A stretch of 64,000 nucleotides of DNA from Silene conica (GCA_029255685.2 CM055313.2:23351079-23415078); one strand, 5' to 3'; shown: positions 21,178 to 33,381, counted from the stretch's first letter. The notes: generated by a model not told the origin, from the sequence alone. A program made the numbers and translations.

Positions 21178-22470
21178 TGTTGGAAACTTGGTTCCTTATT
21201 TTATACTCAAATCTAATATGAGTTTTGTTTATTTAAGTTTAGGTCATAAAACTTAAATGGATCTTATGCATGCATGATGATATCATAAGATGTGATAGTC
21301 CTTACATTGGTTTTAGAAGGTTTATACTCAATAATCACCTATTATATGAGTCTTCAAACCACCGAAATACCCTTAAACGATCTAAGAAAAATCGTCTCCA
21401 AAAGATGCGTATCAAGGACCCGATCTCAAACTAATACTAATTTTGTTACTAGAAAATTAGTATAAGTATACTAGAAATATTAATAATATTACCCTTAATA
21501 TTATTAGTAATGGAAATAATTATTTCCTTAGTAAAAACTATTTTAGCTAAGGAGTTATGAGAATGAGGTTGTAGTATGAAAGTGCTTGTAGAATGAGAGA
21601 GTAAGCATACACACAAAAACCATCAACATGAGTATGTAGTATAGAGTAGTATTTAAGGACAAAATTGAGCTTGCTTGCTCTTCATTTTGGCCGGCTATCA
21701 CAAGCCATCTCTTGGCCTATGCATGCCTCACTATCTCTTACATAAAGCATGTAAGATGCCTTACATCCTTTTTGTGTAAGATGCACTCAATCAACTCATT
21801 CATTCAAACACACAATCTACATACATACATGCATAACACGGCTGAAATGGGGTACCATATGGACCCATTTTATTTTTGTCAATTGTGTTAATTTGTAACA
21901 TGTCACATATGTTCAATAACACATGACCCAATTTGTTAATTGTGCAATTTTAACTATTAAAATTCATAATTTACAAACTTATTACATTTAAATAATTACA
22001 CTAATAATTTCGAAATTATTGTTGTATAAAAATGTAATGTCATAATTTAATTACAACTCTTTGTAATTTTATGATCAACCGTGTTCATTCTCAATTTAAT
22101 CGTTTCCCAAACGAATAAATAAAAACCGAGTAATAAAACTATTTTATTACTTTGACTATTATTATTATAATCCCATTATAAAAATATTCGTCATATAAAA
22201 TTATTTCCAAAATTTCCAGTTATTAATTAATTTGTATCCAATACAATATTAATTAATTATTCCATTGAGACGGAATTCCCTAAAGATATGACCTTAAGGG
22301 ATCAACTGATCACCACCATCATATGACGATAATGTCAAACTCTAGACAGCCAATCATTATCGATAAATGTTGATCAGTTGACTTTAAAAGAGTAACACTC
22401 CCAGTTGTGTTTCATTTAAATGAGTTTTAATTACGTCAACACACTATTGTCGAGGACACTTTCTCCAACA
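21178..22470 (-). repeat. TR-GAG 3' LTR (1293 bp)
   Basis: It begins TGTTGGAAACTTGG and ends TTTCTCCAACA on the plus strand. It is matched base for base, with one difference seen (TTCAATAAC here versus TTCCATAAC), by 29176-30468. The repeated AATTATT and GGTGATCAGTTGA words near the end may be terminator or packaging signals, but no function is shown. Confidence 0.95.
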
Positions 22471-22490
22471 ATCTCCCACTTGTCCGAGAT
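22471..22490 (-). promoter_or_regulatory. Polypurine tract of the TR-GAG element
   Basis: On the minus strand AAGTGGGAGATTG lies immediately before the 3' LTR. Copia-type elements use this purine-rich site to prime plus-strand DNA. It confirms the minus orientation. Confidence 0.85.
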
Positions 22491-25400
22491 AAGTGTGTAT
22501 TACCAATTCTCTTGCCCTATTACTATCTCCCACTCAATGCATGACGTCCTCTCAGGTCGTGCCGGCAATTGATTAAAATCTAGAGTGGTTTATCTCGATC
22601 TGGAGTTTATAACTACTGACCGGAATTATCTACCATAGATATTTTCCGAGCGTGGCCACGCATTTCTAGTTATTATTCTCCTCGAGTGGCCTAGAGATAT
22701 TTTTCAACCCTGACAAGGGGTGGACAATTCCTAATTGACTTATTCCTTCCGGCTGGCCACAACCCATCATGACCCAAAATATGTCCTTATAAACCCCAGT
22801 TACGAAGGTGTTAGGACATAAATCAAAGTTATTCTGAAAACTGTGCCACCTCAGAGAACAGTCATTAGTCCAAGAACTGACTCATGTGAAACACGATAGA
22901 TGCTCCCGCCACGACCAGGCAGTCTTTTAATAAGAGTACGCCAGAGCTCTATCAGCGGTCATTAGCCCGGCAAATGTGTCTTAACATGTCTATGCCTAGG
23001 TGATCGATTAGTCATCCCGTATGACTCTATGGCAATTGAACTCGCCATCAATCGCATCACACATCCGGTTGCATTGAGATGTCACCTCACTTAAGCAACT
23101 AGGGGCGAGGTCATGATAATCCAATTCACTTTAATGGGGTTCAATATGGTCTTACCATCCCATTTGAATTTTACTTGACCTTTCGTGAGTTATAAATAAC
23201 TCAAACAATTAGTGGATTACACCATCCAAGTGGTCAACCTTTGAACACCATTTAATTTACAATCAGCTTTAGGGTCTCTCGTTTACATCCCTTAAAATTG
23301 TAATTATCTTCATTTTGAGTAAACCAGGTTTACCACGGTTCGTGCGAGCGTTCACTTTGCGGATCATATCCATACATTAATCTTTCATCTGAAAGAGACA
23401 AGTCATTCTCATGACTAGCGAATAAGATTATGTGCATTGTGTAACTCTCAGCCACAGCAATGCCTTTACATAATTTATGAACTTACACATTTTGTAGAAT
23501 CTTGTGATGACCATGTAGTTAAAATACAAGTCATTGAGATGCATAGTCAATGAATGTGAGCCAAAGATTATCACAAATCTTTGCTTGGTATCTTGGAACT
23601 TGAGTCGTTGCAAACCTTTTACCATACGACTAAGTTATCTTCCAAAATCTTGAATTTGTCTTTTATCTTCATTGGAGAATACTTTGACAATTTACCAAGG
23701 TTTAATCATTGGTTTAACACCTGCTCCAAGGGGTTGTCCTGCAAGCGGTGCGCATCCACTTTACACGATTATACTAATGGCGGAAACATTAGTGATTTAA
23801 ACGTGCAAACAATAGTACTTAAGGTTCGATAAATTTCCATGATCCCATCATGGTTATACTATCTTCATCTCTATGAACAACCTTAATACTTTATAAACAA
23901 GACGTCTTTTACAATCTTAACCAAACATCCCATGTTTAATTAGATTTAATTCATATCAATATGTTATCTAGAACCAAAAAACTCGTGTACCTCTCATGGG
24001 TATCAATGCTTCATTCCAAACGAGCAATGAGTTGTTTTAGATAATGTTTACTCCCACTAAACTCTTGTTCTTGCCTGATTCTGAAGATCCCGAAGTCATA
24101 CCCATGACTCAATAGCTTCAAATCCTGGAGCGAGAACTCCCACTGAACTTTACATTTAACCGTAAATCATAAAGCTCCCACTCAATTCAATGTTCCTTAA
24201 AATTTAATGAATTGAAATGGTTGGGACTTAACCATATGTGCTAATAGTCACATCCTTTTCAAATACCCTTTTGAAAAGCGGTTATTGAGTTTACTGAATT
24301 CATTCTTAATGAATTACCCTACTACTTTCAACAAAGTTACCCTTAACTTTGCAGACTGCTGGCATCTACATGTCAACGTATGCTTCTCCCAATAAATCTC
24401 ATTTATTAGCATGTATGTCTTATAAATTTCATGGTCTTTAGAATTTGCATTGACACATTTAGATCACCATCTAAATCCAAGAACCCTTTCTTGAGCCTTT
24501 GCAAAATCTTTTGAATAATTTTCTTCGAGTGTCCTCCCGTAGTTTCTATAAGAGTCTTTTCTTATGGTATACAATTTCTGTGTGTAGGAACTTTCAGTTC
24601 CCCACATTTATCTTATCTTGTACTGTACGAGGACTATATCATGGATCTTATCCATGTATAGATTTTTTCCTTACAAACTTCAAGAATTTATCCTTGAAGT
24701 ATCCTCCAGGGCCGGGGCCGTTGGTATATAAGGCGTAGATTTTAACCAAACCGTAGATCTTATCTACAACCTTTGGGCTTATCCACAACTTTTGGGATGA
24801 TAATGCGTAGAATCTTATCTACAGCCTAATCTACCTTTTACAACCATAAGGTGTAGATTGCTCTTGGGATATAAGGCGTAGATTTTTACCAAACCGTAGA
24901 TCTTATCTACAACCTTTGGGCTTATCCACAACTTTTGGGATGATAAGGCGTAGAATCTTATCTACAGCCTAATCTACTTTTTACAACCATAAGGTGTAGA
25001 TTTTCTTAAATCGTAGATCCCATCCACAACTTAATCTTCCTTCTTATCTTTCACATAACCAAAACACAATAAATCCTACTATTCACTAATAGATCACATC
25101 CATTGTGCTTGTCAAAATCATATGCTATTTGTGGACTTTTCAAATTTCTCCCACTCTATCTTTGTAATAATAATCCCATTTTATCACCAAAGATAGCCAC
25201 TAAGGCCACAAGCAATGACTTTGATGTTGGTTTTTGTGCCCTTATGATTTATCACAGAAATTATTCGATTTAAAGCTTAGATAGTTTTGGATGGTTGACA
25301 ACTTTTCCTCTTAATTGAGTTCAAAACTTAATTTGATTTTGATTTGATTTGAATTGGGTATCCTATACCAATTTGGCTTCAATGGTCATACATTGAAATT

Positions 25401-25777
25401 TCATAATCAATTCTATTTTATGTTTGAGATTTGCAAGTGTATGTTAAACTAAACAAGAACATAATTATAAACCGATAGTGACTCGGGTTGAAAACCAAGT
25501 CACTATATTATCCAAGATACAACATATTGTTCAAGGATTTCCCCTTTCCTTGTCCAACAAGGAAATAAAACATAGGTTTTAATTGTTCATACAACACTTG
25601 AAATATTAGCAAAATAAGCGGAAAAACAAAGCTCCTTGATCATCCCGAGTGGAGCTATTCTTAGTTCCCTTGATCCATCAAGCTTGTTTCTCTTTTCCTT
25701 TATCTTTGCTTTCATGCCCTAATTCAAGTAAGAAGAGCATTCACATCACAACTTGTATCATGATACATTAGTTGAGA
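22491..25777 (-). other. TR-GAG 3' non-coding region
   Basis: No pol domain could be recognised in this 3.3 kb. It has many CTCCCACT words, typical of copia 3' regions, and a two-copy tandem repeat at 24726-25010. Short frames here are judged to be chance. Confidence 0.6.
24726..25010. repeat. Two-copy tandem repeat, about 140 bp
   Basis: ATAAGGCGTAGATT, CCGTAGATCTTATCTACAAC, GGGCTTATCCACAACTTTTG and CAACCATAAGGTGTAGATT occur in the same order twice (from about 24729 and 24869). GTAGAT and ATCTAC words make the unit partly self-complementary. Confidence 0.85.
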
Positions 25778-26686
25778 TTAACATAAAATCGGGATAGTTA
25801 TCGTACCAACTGGAAGAATTTTCCCAGCTTTGAGATCGCTGAGATACTTGGAACAGTTCCTCTTCCAATGTCCTTTGCCATTGCAGTAAAAGCATTTGGC
25901 CCCTTGATGAGGGCTCTTCTTGGATTTGGAGGTGCTTGCCTCAGAAGACACTTTCTTTGAACCTTTGGAAGGTTGCTTCCCCTTTGCCTTACCCTTCCTT
26001 TTGAACTTTCCTTTGCTCTTAACATTAATGTTGAGCACATCCTTAGGGGCACTAACATTTAGGCCCATATCCCTTTCAGCTTGCACGATCATATTGTGCA
26101 ATTCATCGAGAGAGATGTCTTGGTTTCTCATGTTGAAATTCACCCGGAATTGTACATAAGTTTTCACTTTAGACAAGGAGTGGAGGATTCTATCAATCAC
26201 AAGTTCCTTAGGAATGTCCACTTGATTCATCCTTAGGGTTTCTACATGCTCAATTAACTTGAGCACATGTGGGCTAGCCTTTTGCCCCTCCTTAAGGTTG
26301 AGATCAAAGAAGGCCGATGCCGCCTCGTATTGGACAATTCTCGAAGCCTTTGAGAACATTGTCACAAGCCTGGAGTAGATCTCATAGGCCGTGCCAATCT
26401 TTATGGCACTCCTTTGGAGTTCCGGCTCCATCGAGAAGATCAAAACATTTTTGATTGCCGCAGACTCCTTCTGATAAGTATCATAGGGTCGTCTTGCTGC
26501 GGCGGTGGCATTTTCTGCAGGTTCAGGAGGTGATTCTTCAATGAGGAATTCGGTCTTACCGTCTCCCTCTGCCGCCAACAACAGTTGGGCATCCCAATCG
26601 GCAAAGTTTGCCCCATTCTTTTCTAGCTTACAACGATCCATGAAGGAACGTAACCATGAATTGTTCGTAGTAGTGGAAGTAGCCAT
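25778..26686 (-). CDS. Gag protein of the TR-GAG element
   Basis: A 302-residue intact frame begins MATSTTTNNSWLRSFMDRCK. It has a copia-type gag region (LEKNGANFADWDAQLLLAAE, YEIYSRLVTMFSKAS, EHVETLRMNQVDIPKELVID) of the Retrotran_gag/UBN2 kind. A basic Lys-rich stretch follows, then one CCHC zinc knuckle CFYCNGKGHWKRNC near residue 266. In full copia polyproteins a protease follows after LSDLKAGKILPV. Here the frame ends about nine residues later, so pol is absent rather than mutated. Gag would form particles and bind element RNA in the cytoplasm. The uninterrupted frame in a young element suggests gag function is kept. Confidence 0.9.
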   Translation of the reverse strand: MATSTTTNNSWLRSFMDRCKLEKNGANFADWDAQLLLAAEGDGKTEFLIEESPPEPAENATAAARRPYDTYQKESAAIKNVLIFSMEPELQRSAIKIGTAYEIYSRLVTMFSKASRIVQYEAASAFFDLNLKEGQKASPHVLKLIEHVETLRMNQVDIPKELVIDRILHSLSKVKTYVQFRVNFNMRNQDISLDELHNMIVQAERDMGLNVSAPKDVLNINVKSKGKFKRKGKAKGKQPSKGSKKVSSEASTSKSKKSPHQGAKCFYCNGKGHWKRNCSKYLSDLKAGKILPVGTITIPILC

Positions 26687-26839
26687 GATTGATATTGATA
26701 CGAAGACTACAAAATTTTAAACATATGAAGAAATTAAATGCTAATCGTTTTAATTTTATTTTTAACTTGTAAACATATTTACTAAGTTGATGCATCTATA
26801 AAATGACCTCTATCCAATTTTATAAATGATTCCAAGACC

Positions 26840-27150
26840 CAAACCCATACCATCGAAATCGTGAACCACTGGAACTCCGACCCAATGATATGGTTTGGTG
26901 GGTTAAAATAAACCGGTTCTACCCTAGAACTCTTGGTTGATGACAAATCATTATTTATTCATCTTAGCCCGGAACACATTGACCACTGGTCCTCTACACT
27001 TCCGTTGAGTACAAACCAAATTTCAAATGCATCGGGATGCGATCCGCCCACTGGACTGAATCCACCCCATCGCCCCACTTATCCTACGTAATGGGGTTCG
27101 TACTGCCCACTGGACTAGCACCACCCCACGAAATAGAAGCTCATGGGTTC
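26840..27150 (-). promoter_or_regulatory. Leader with four CCACTGG words (possible structured RNA)
   Basis: ACCACTGGAACT, ACCACTGGTCCT, CCCACTGGACTG and CCCACTGGACTA occur at about 26865, 26972, 27047 and 27104. The first and last sit between inverted words (AACCCATACCAT with ATGG...TGGGTT, and TGGGGT with ACCCCA). This lies in the 5' leader of the element between the primer site and gag. A role in packaging is only a guess. Confidence 0.35.
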
Positions 27151-27159
27151 TACTATTTG

Positions 27160-29161
27160 GTAAGGCTAATTCTCAATTGTTTTGTTTAATATAGAGGTCT
27201 TGTCAATTTATTATCTATCTCCTTTAAGTGAATTAAATTGGTGAACTCGATAATTATAATTGACACGGTCGTTTTTTTTAACGATCTAAACTAATATGCA
27301 TGTTTATGGCGATTTGGCTATGCATGCAATATTAAAATGCAAAAGTAAAAGCAATAAAGCAATAAAATCCTAGTATGGCCTTCCTAGTAATAGTAAAAAC
27401 TAATTAACTATTACAAATTCGGAAACCAACTCCTTGGTCCCTTGAACTTCATTGGCACGCCATCCAAGAAAACACCGTCTTGTCGGAACTCCTTTCCGTA
27501 TGGCACCGTCTTTTGGATCTTCGGAATTACAATAAAATAATACAACTATTCTATTGCAAAACTGAAAATTTAAATTACACACCCGTGATACGAGATCACA
27601 TAAATTACAACCAAATCAATATCCCCTTTCATTACGGGTAATATTGATTAAAACTAAGGCCATACTAAGAAAATTACATAATTCCAAATTATATAAATAA
27701 CATTCAAAATATGACATTCATATTAAATAAATTGCATTAAATAAAATATGTATGCACATGCTCAATTTTTAATGCCAAATCGCCTTATGGGAGCAAATAT
27801 CTCATATTTATTTACGGTTTTTACGGATATGTGCGATTTTAACCATTAAAATCATCAAAATTACATAAATCTAATTTATGTCCAAGTTAATCATCCTAAC
27901 TTACTTTAGGAATCAATGTTTAGTCTCTACTAATATTTGATCATGATCTAACTTGATTTTGTATTATTGTTCATAAATTACTTGTATTTTCGGGAAAAAT
28001 AAACAAAATACGGCCAAATGAGTCAATAAAATTCGAAATTTAAAATTCAAAATTTTAAACTTTCTGGAAATTTTCTAAAAATTCAGAAATTAATAAAATG
28101 GTCTTATGCAAATATTTATGGTTTATTTCTTAAATACATCGTATAAAAGTCGTTTTTATGGTTTAAAATCCGATTTAAATTATAAAAACTTGCAATAATT
28201 TGCCATAAATTTTTAGTCATGCTAAAATATATATTAGAACCTGAAAATGACCAAAAATTTCAGACCATGCTCGAAATTTTATTTTTACGACTCATAAATT
28301 ACGATTATTAACCAATTAACTCATTAAAAATTAATAATCATAAAAACAGAAACTTTTTGATATCTAACTTTTATATCTGATGTTCCTATCATATAAGACA
28401 TCTATGGGTAAAATTTCATGCCATAATATTAAGATTAACTATTTTTAACACAATAAGTCACTATTTATCCGATTTTAACCATTAAAATCATAAATCATGC
28501 ATCACTTGAGAATAAATTCCCAAAACTTACATACATACTGTAAATATTGCATGTGACACTGTGTAAAGTTTTTATGGCAATATTCCAACTATAACTATTA
28601 AAGTCGAATTTAAGTCACTATTAATCCGATTTTTACTATAAAAATCATTAATCATGCAAAATAATTCCAATAATTTCGAAAATTCATACAGGAACTTTAT
28701 ATATTGCATGTGACTTCTCATAAAATTTTTAAGGTCAAATTCGAAATATAACCTTATATACCCATTTTTACTCATATTATGACTATTTATCTCATAAAAT
28801 TCATAATCCATGCATATTAACTCCATTTCTTACGAAAAATCATATACAATATATTGAATATGCATGTGAGAACATATAAAAAAATCTCGGCCAGAAACTA
28901 TTTTTAGCTATTTTTCCCATTAATTGTTGTTTAAAACCGATTTAAACTACAAAATATACAAATAAATATAAAAATGAACAATAAAAATCCATAAAATAAT
29001 TTTTATGTCCTAAAACCATTTTAGAAACAGAAACTTTAACATGCAAAATTATTTTTGTGATTTATCATAATAAACACAATAATTTCGAAAAATCGAAATA
29101 TATATGTTAAACCGATTTTAACATAAATCATGAATCCGATCATGCATGCAACAACCGTAAT
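27160..29161 (-). other. TR-GAG 5' leader, no gene
   Basis: Two kilobases of AT-rich sequence lie between the primer site and gag. Repeated weakly similar blocks (ACCATTAAAATCAT, CATGCA, AATTCCAAA) recur roughly every 120-160 bp. No protein is supported. Confidence 0.6.
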
Positions 29162-29173
29162 GCTCTGATACCA
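29162..29173 (-). promoter_or_regulatory. Primer binding site of the TR-GAG element
   Basis: The plus strand reads GCTCTGATACCA, i.e. TGGTATCAGAGC on the minus strand, two bases from the 5' LTR. It matches initiator-Met tRNA. Confidence 0.95.
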
Positions 29174-29175
29174 AT

Positions 29176-30468
29176 TGTTGGAAACTTGGTTCCTTATTTT
29201 ATACTCAAATCTAATATGAGTTTTGTTTATTTAAGTTTAGGTCATAAAACTTAAATGGATCTTATGCATGCATGATGATATCATAAGATGTGATAGTCCT
29301 TACATTGGTTTTAGAAGGTTTATACTCAATAATCACCTATTATATGAGTCTTCAAACCACCGAAATACCCTTAAACGATCTAAGAAAAATCGTCTCCAAA
29401 AGATGCGTATCAAGGACCCGATCTCAAACTAATACTAATTTTGTTACTAGAAAATTAGTATAAGTATACTAGAAATATTAATAATATTACCCTTAATATT
29501 ATTAGTAATGGAAATAATTATTTCCTTAGTAAAAACTATTTTAGCTAAGGAGTTATGAGAATGAGGTTGTAGTATGAAAGTGCTTGTAGAATGAGAGAGT
29601 AAGCATACACACAAAAACCATCAACATGAGTATGTAGTATAGAGTAGTATTTAAGGACAAAATTGAGCTTGCTTGCTCTTCATTTTGGCCGGCTATCACA
29701 AGCCATCTCTTGGCCTATGCATGCCTCACTATCTCTTACATAAAGCATGTAAGATGCCTTACATCCTTTTTGTGTAAGATGCACTCAATCAACTCATTCA
29801 TTCAAACACACAATCTACATACATACATGCATAACACGGCTGAAATGGGGTACCATATGGACCCATTTTATTTTTGTCAATTGTGTTAATTTGTAACATG
29901 TCACATATGTTCCATAACACATGACCCAATTTGTTAATTGTGCAATTTTAACTATTAAAATTCATAATTTACAAACTTATTACATTTAAATAATTACACT
30001 AATAATTTCGAAATTATTGTTGTATAAAAATGTAATGTCATAATTTAATTACAACTCTTTGTAATTTTATGATCAACCGTGTTCATTCTCAATTTAATCG
30101 TTTCCCAAACGAATAAATAAAAACCGAGTAATAAAACTATTTTATTACTTTGACTATTATTATTATAATCCCATTATAAAAATATTCGTCATATAAAATT
30201 ATTTCCAAAATTTCCAGTTATTAATTAATTTGTATCCAATACAATATTAATTAATTATTCCATTGAGACGGAATTCCCTAAAGATATGACCTTAAGGGAT
30301 CAACTGATCACCACCATCATATGACGATAATGTCAAACTCTAGACAGCCAATCATTATCGATAAATGTTGATCAGTTGACTTTAAAAGAGTAACACTCCC
30401 AGTTGTGTTTCATTTAAATGAGTTTTAATTACGTCAACACACTATTGTCGAGGACACTTTCTCCAACA
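29176..30468 (-). repeat. TR-GAG 5' LTR (1293 bp)
   Basis: It is the upstream LTR in element orientation, the same length as 21178-22470 and virtually identical. The promoter is expected inside it and would drive leftward transcription. Confidence 0.95.
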
Positions 30469-30652
30469 CGGGCAACACTATATTGGGTTCGGGAATGGAG
30501 TGAGGAAAGAGACCCCCCGGTCGGGTAACCGAAAGGGAAACCGGCTCTCCCTCGTCTTAGTTCCCGGGATCAATTAAGTGTTGATTAGAGGTTTAAGAAG
30601 TTAGAACTATAGGTTAGTTTCTACCTTTGGATGTTAGTGGTTACATTGGTTG

Positions 30653-31157
30653 TCGCGTGGTGGGATATGTGTTAAGCTCACCTCTGGACCCACTACGTGT
30701 TTATATGTCGCGTGACGGGATATGTGTTAAGCTCACCTCTGGACCCGTTACGTGTTTTGCTTGGGCATGTCAGGATATGTGTTAAGTTCACCTCTGGACC
30801 TGACACGTGATCGGTTGTCGTACACGGGATATGTGTTAAGCTCACCTCTGGACCCGTTGTGCGGTGGCTGCGTATTGGGATATGTGTTAAGCTCACCTCT
30901 GGACCCAATACATGTTTGTAGCATTGGGATATGTGTTAAGCTCACCTCTGGACCCTTTACTTTTGGATGATTAGGGATATGTGTTAAGTTCACCTCTGGA
31001 CCCTTTTCAGGATTGTAAGTTTAGGGATATGTGTTAAGTTCACCTCTGGACCCTTTACTTGATTGGATGTTGGGATATGTGTTAAGTTCACCTCTGGACC
31101 CGACATAGTGTAGTAATGGGATATGTGTTAAGTTCACCTCTGGACCCGTTGCTAGTG
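30653..31157 (+). repeat. Ten-unit hairpin array, second LTR
   Basis: It is the same ten-repeat array as 14013-14517, first unit at 30662 and last at 31118. Differences are very few, e.g. GGGCGTGTCAGG there is GGGCATGTCAGG here, which turns a C-G/G-C stem pair into a weaker one. The GTAA-tetraloop motifs recur on both sides, near 30510 and 31310. Confidence 0.85.
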
Positions 31158-31870
31158 TTATGGATGTTTTATCTGCTTGCCTAGATGATGGTACAGTGTC
31201 AGATATGCATGATGAGTTATTGATGTTTATTTGATTGTGGTTAAATCATCCAAGGCATTGGATGACTCTTGTTCGGTTTCATAAATAGTTGGATTGAAAG
31301 ACCCCCCGACTGGGTAACCAGTAGGGAAACCGGCTCTCCTTCCTATTTGTTTATGAAGTTGGTTGAGAGCCGTGCATTGTAATCGCATGATGGTAAGAGA
31401 TCAGATGATGAGATGTTTATGCTTCACATGTTGTTATATGTTGGAGTATTCTGTATTGTTTTATGTGTTACGTGTTGTCACAAAAGGTGGCTAGGAGAAC
31501 TCTAGTCACTCCCCACTGATTGTGGCGTACATGTTTTCATGTATGTAGGTACATGCTGGTTGGAGATGGGATCACAGGAGGGCTAGCGAGTGATGATCCA
31601 TCATCATATGACTTATACCCTATCGTTAGCTAGACTGTTAGACTTTTGATACTTTGTTTTGGTGCCTGTACGGATGTTCCATCCCAGGCTTGTATCTATG
31701 TTTTGGGTTTGATACTTAGAACTGCTACTTATCTATTGTTGTTTATAACAGTTCTGTTCCCAGTTTCAGTTTAAGACTTCTCGCATGTTGTTTCTTTAAA
31801 AAGTTTTAATTCCGCTGCATTTTTAGTACTTTTGTATGTTTATATTTCCGCTTTCGCGAGGGGTTTTACA

Positions 31871-31997
31871 AGAGATGCTTGACATTTTAGATGTGCCATC
31901 TCCAGAACTTGACTTAGTAGTTGCTACTTCATCAGAGTTGATGACTCGGGCAAAACTATCTTATTTTGATTTACCTTTGTTGGCATTCAATATGTAG
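31871..31997 (+). pseudogene. F-box-like gene 1, 3' end
   Basis: It follows the AGAGA target repeat and reads MLDILDVPSPELDLVVATSS, then LMTRAKLSYFDLPLLAFNM and a stop at 31995-31997. This parallels the end of the paralogue at 33381 (VPSPKHDISLATATHLLTRA...). Joined across the LTR insertion it completes the fragment at 19469-19740. The 5' half of this gene is missing, replaced by integrase sequence. Confidence 0.85.
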
Positions 31998-32754
31998 CAT
32001 AGCTGCTCAACTTTGTATCACCTTTTTGCATTTTAGTGGCTGGCCTAAATGTCTTTTTGTAGTGCTCTTCTGTAATTACATCTATCAAGCCAACCTTTTG
32101 TGTAATTATCTAGCTATGTATGAATGATATTTTTAATTAATCAAGTTTCTTTTCCTTATTATTTTGTGAATCTAAGTGCCTGTTTTTGTGATTCACATCC
32201 GATATCTTAAGTTTCTTTTTTGTTATTCTGTGAAACTAGAAGCTTATGTTGTGAAACTAAGCCCTTATTCTGTGAAATCTAAGAGTTTGAGTTTCACAAT
32301 GTAAGCTTCTTAGCTTCTTGTTTAAGTGTTCTTTTCCTTATTCTGTGAAACTAGAATCTTTCATTGTGAAACTAGAATCTTATATTGTGAAACTAAGCCC
32401 CTATTCTGTGAAATTTAAGAGTTTGGGTTTCATAATGTAAGTTTCTTGTTTAAGTGTTCTTTTCCTTATTCTGTGAAACTAGAAGCTTATATTGTGTAAC
32501 TAAGCCCATATTTTGTGAATGTAAGAGTTTTGTGTTTCACAATGTAAGCTTCTTGTTTTCACAGTTTAAGTTTTCTTTGGCTTTTTCTGTGATTCTCAGC
32601 CCTTATTCTGTGAAACTAGAAGCTTATCTTGTGAAACTAAGCCCTTATTATGTGAAATGTAATAGTCTGGGTTTCACAATGTATGCTTTTTGATTTTATT
32701 TGTAATGCTTGTAGGTTACTTTGTGGTTTTAACCTTCCTTACCTCTGGTCAATT

Positions 32755-33381
32755 ATGGAAACATGGTGCAAGGGGTGGGTAGTGAATGTTCTTGCAGAGG
32801 ATAAAGCATATTTTGTCCGGAATTATATAAGAGAAAAAAAAGAGGCTATGAAATTCTCATTTGCTCCCTTACGGACTGTTGAGCTCACTAACAATCGTTA
32901 TCAACCCCAACTGGCTGTTTTCAATAATCAAGATGTAATGAATAGCATCTTCAAACGACTTAAGTGTAACCAAGATAAGGCGAACATGGCGTTGGTCTGT
33001 CGGAACTGGTCTCAGCTTTTCCTCATACACCCTAGTGCACCTGTCATTGCAGTTGTGTATGGGATTTCTCTGCATATTAATGATGTCAATGGTGTGAGAA
33101 TCATTCGTAGGGGTTATAGAATAATTTATAAAAGATGCAAGTGCTTTATGACTAATGAACCGGGAGCTAAATTACTCCTACATTTTTACCAAGGCGACAA
33201 GCTTTTGCAAAGAGGACACCTTAGAGATCTCACTGGTGCTGAAAACCCAAAAGTGAATGAGTTGATTGACAATTTACATGTGCCATCTCCAAAACATGAC
33301 ATATCACTTGCTACTGCAACACACTTGCTGACTCGGGCAACTTTATCATATTTAGATTTACCTTTGTCGCTCGATATGTAG
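32755..33381 (+). CDS. F-box-like protein, paralogue 2
   Basis: A 208-residue frame starts METWCKGWVVNVLAED; the longer upstream frame from 32683 is not supported by the paralogues. Residues about 55-95 read VFNNQDVMNSIFKRLKCNQD followed by KANMALVCRNWSQLFLIHPS, which resembles an F-box (helix, I/L-RL, then LVCR-W). The rest (INDVNGVRIIRRGYRIIYKR, CKCFMTNEPGAKLLLHF, HLRDLTGAE) is not a family I recognise. If it is an F-box protein it would link SKP1 and a ubiquitin ligase to a target, but no substrate domain is identifiable. The frame is intact. Two broken paralogues flank it, at 31871 and 33892. Motif repeats fill both spacers. Confidence 0.6.
   Translation: METWCKGWVVNVLAEDKAYFVRNYIREKKEAMKFSFAPLRTVELTNNRYQPQLAVFNNQDVMNSIFKRLKCNQDKANMALVCRNWSQLFLIHPSAPVIAVVYGISLHINDVNGVRIIRRGYRIIYKRCKCFMTNEPGAKLLLHFYQGDKLLQRGHLRDLTGAENPKVNELIDNLHVPSPKHDISLATATHLLTRATLSYLDLPLSLDM

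Larger units (their letters stand above)
21178..30468 (-). mobile_element. Gag-only LTR retrotransposon (TR-GAG type)
   Basis: A complete element lies on the minus strand with 5-bp TSD CGGGC (21173-21177 and 30469-30473). The two 1293-bp LTRs are almost identical, differing at one base seen by eye. A primer site and polypurine tract are present. The internal 6.7 kb holds one gag frame and no recognisable protease, integrase or reverse transcriptase, so it must use enzymes from a related copia element. The near-identity of the LTRs shows a recent insertion. Confidence 0.9.
19741..31870 (+). repeat. Ty3/gypsy LTR, second copy, split by a 9.3-kb insertion
   Basis: The LTR parts are 19741-21177 and 30474-31870, together about 2834 bp. 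It is nearly identical to the first LTR apart from an 18-bp deletion in the GC-rich repeats and scattered substitutions. AGAGA flanks it on both sides (19736-19740 and 31871-31875) and the host gene continues on both sides, which is solo-LTR geometry. There is no polypurine tract before it. The insertion at 21178-30468 is flanked by CGGGC. Confidence 0.9.

Noticed and set aside
22491-25777. Hidden pol genes in the TR-GAG 3' region
   Set aside because: No protease, integrase or RT signature is readable in any frame; a profile search would settle it.
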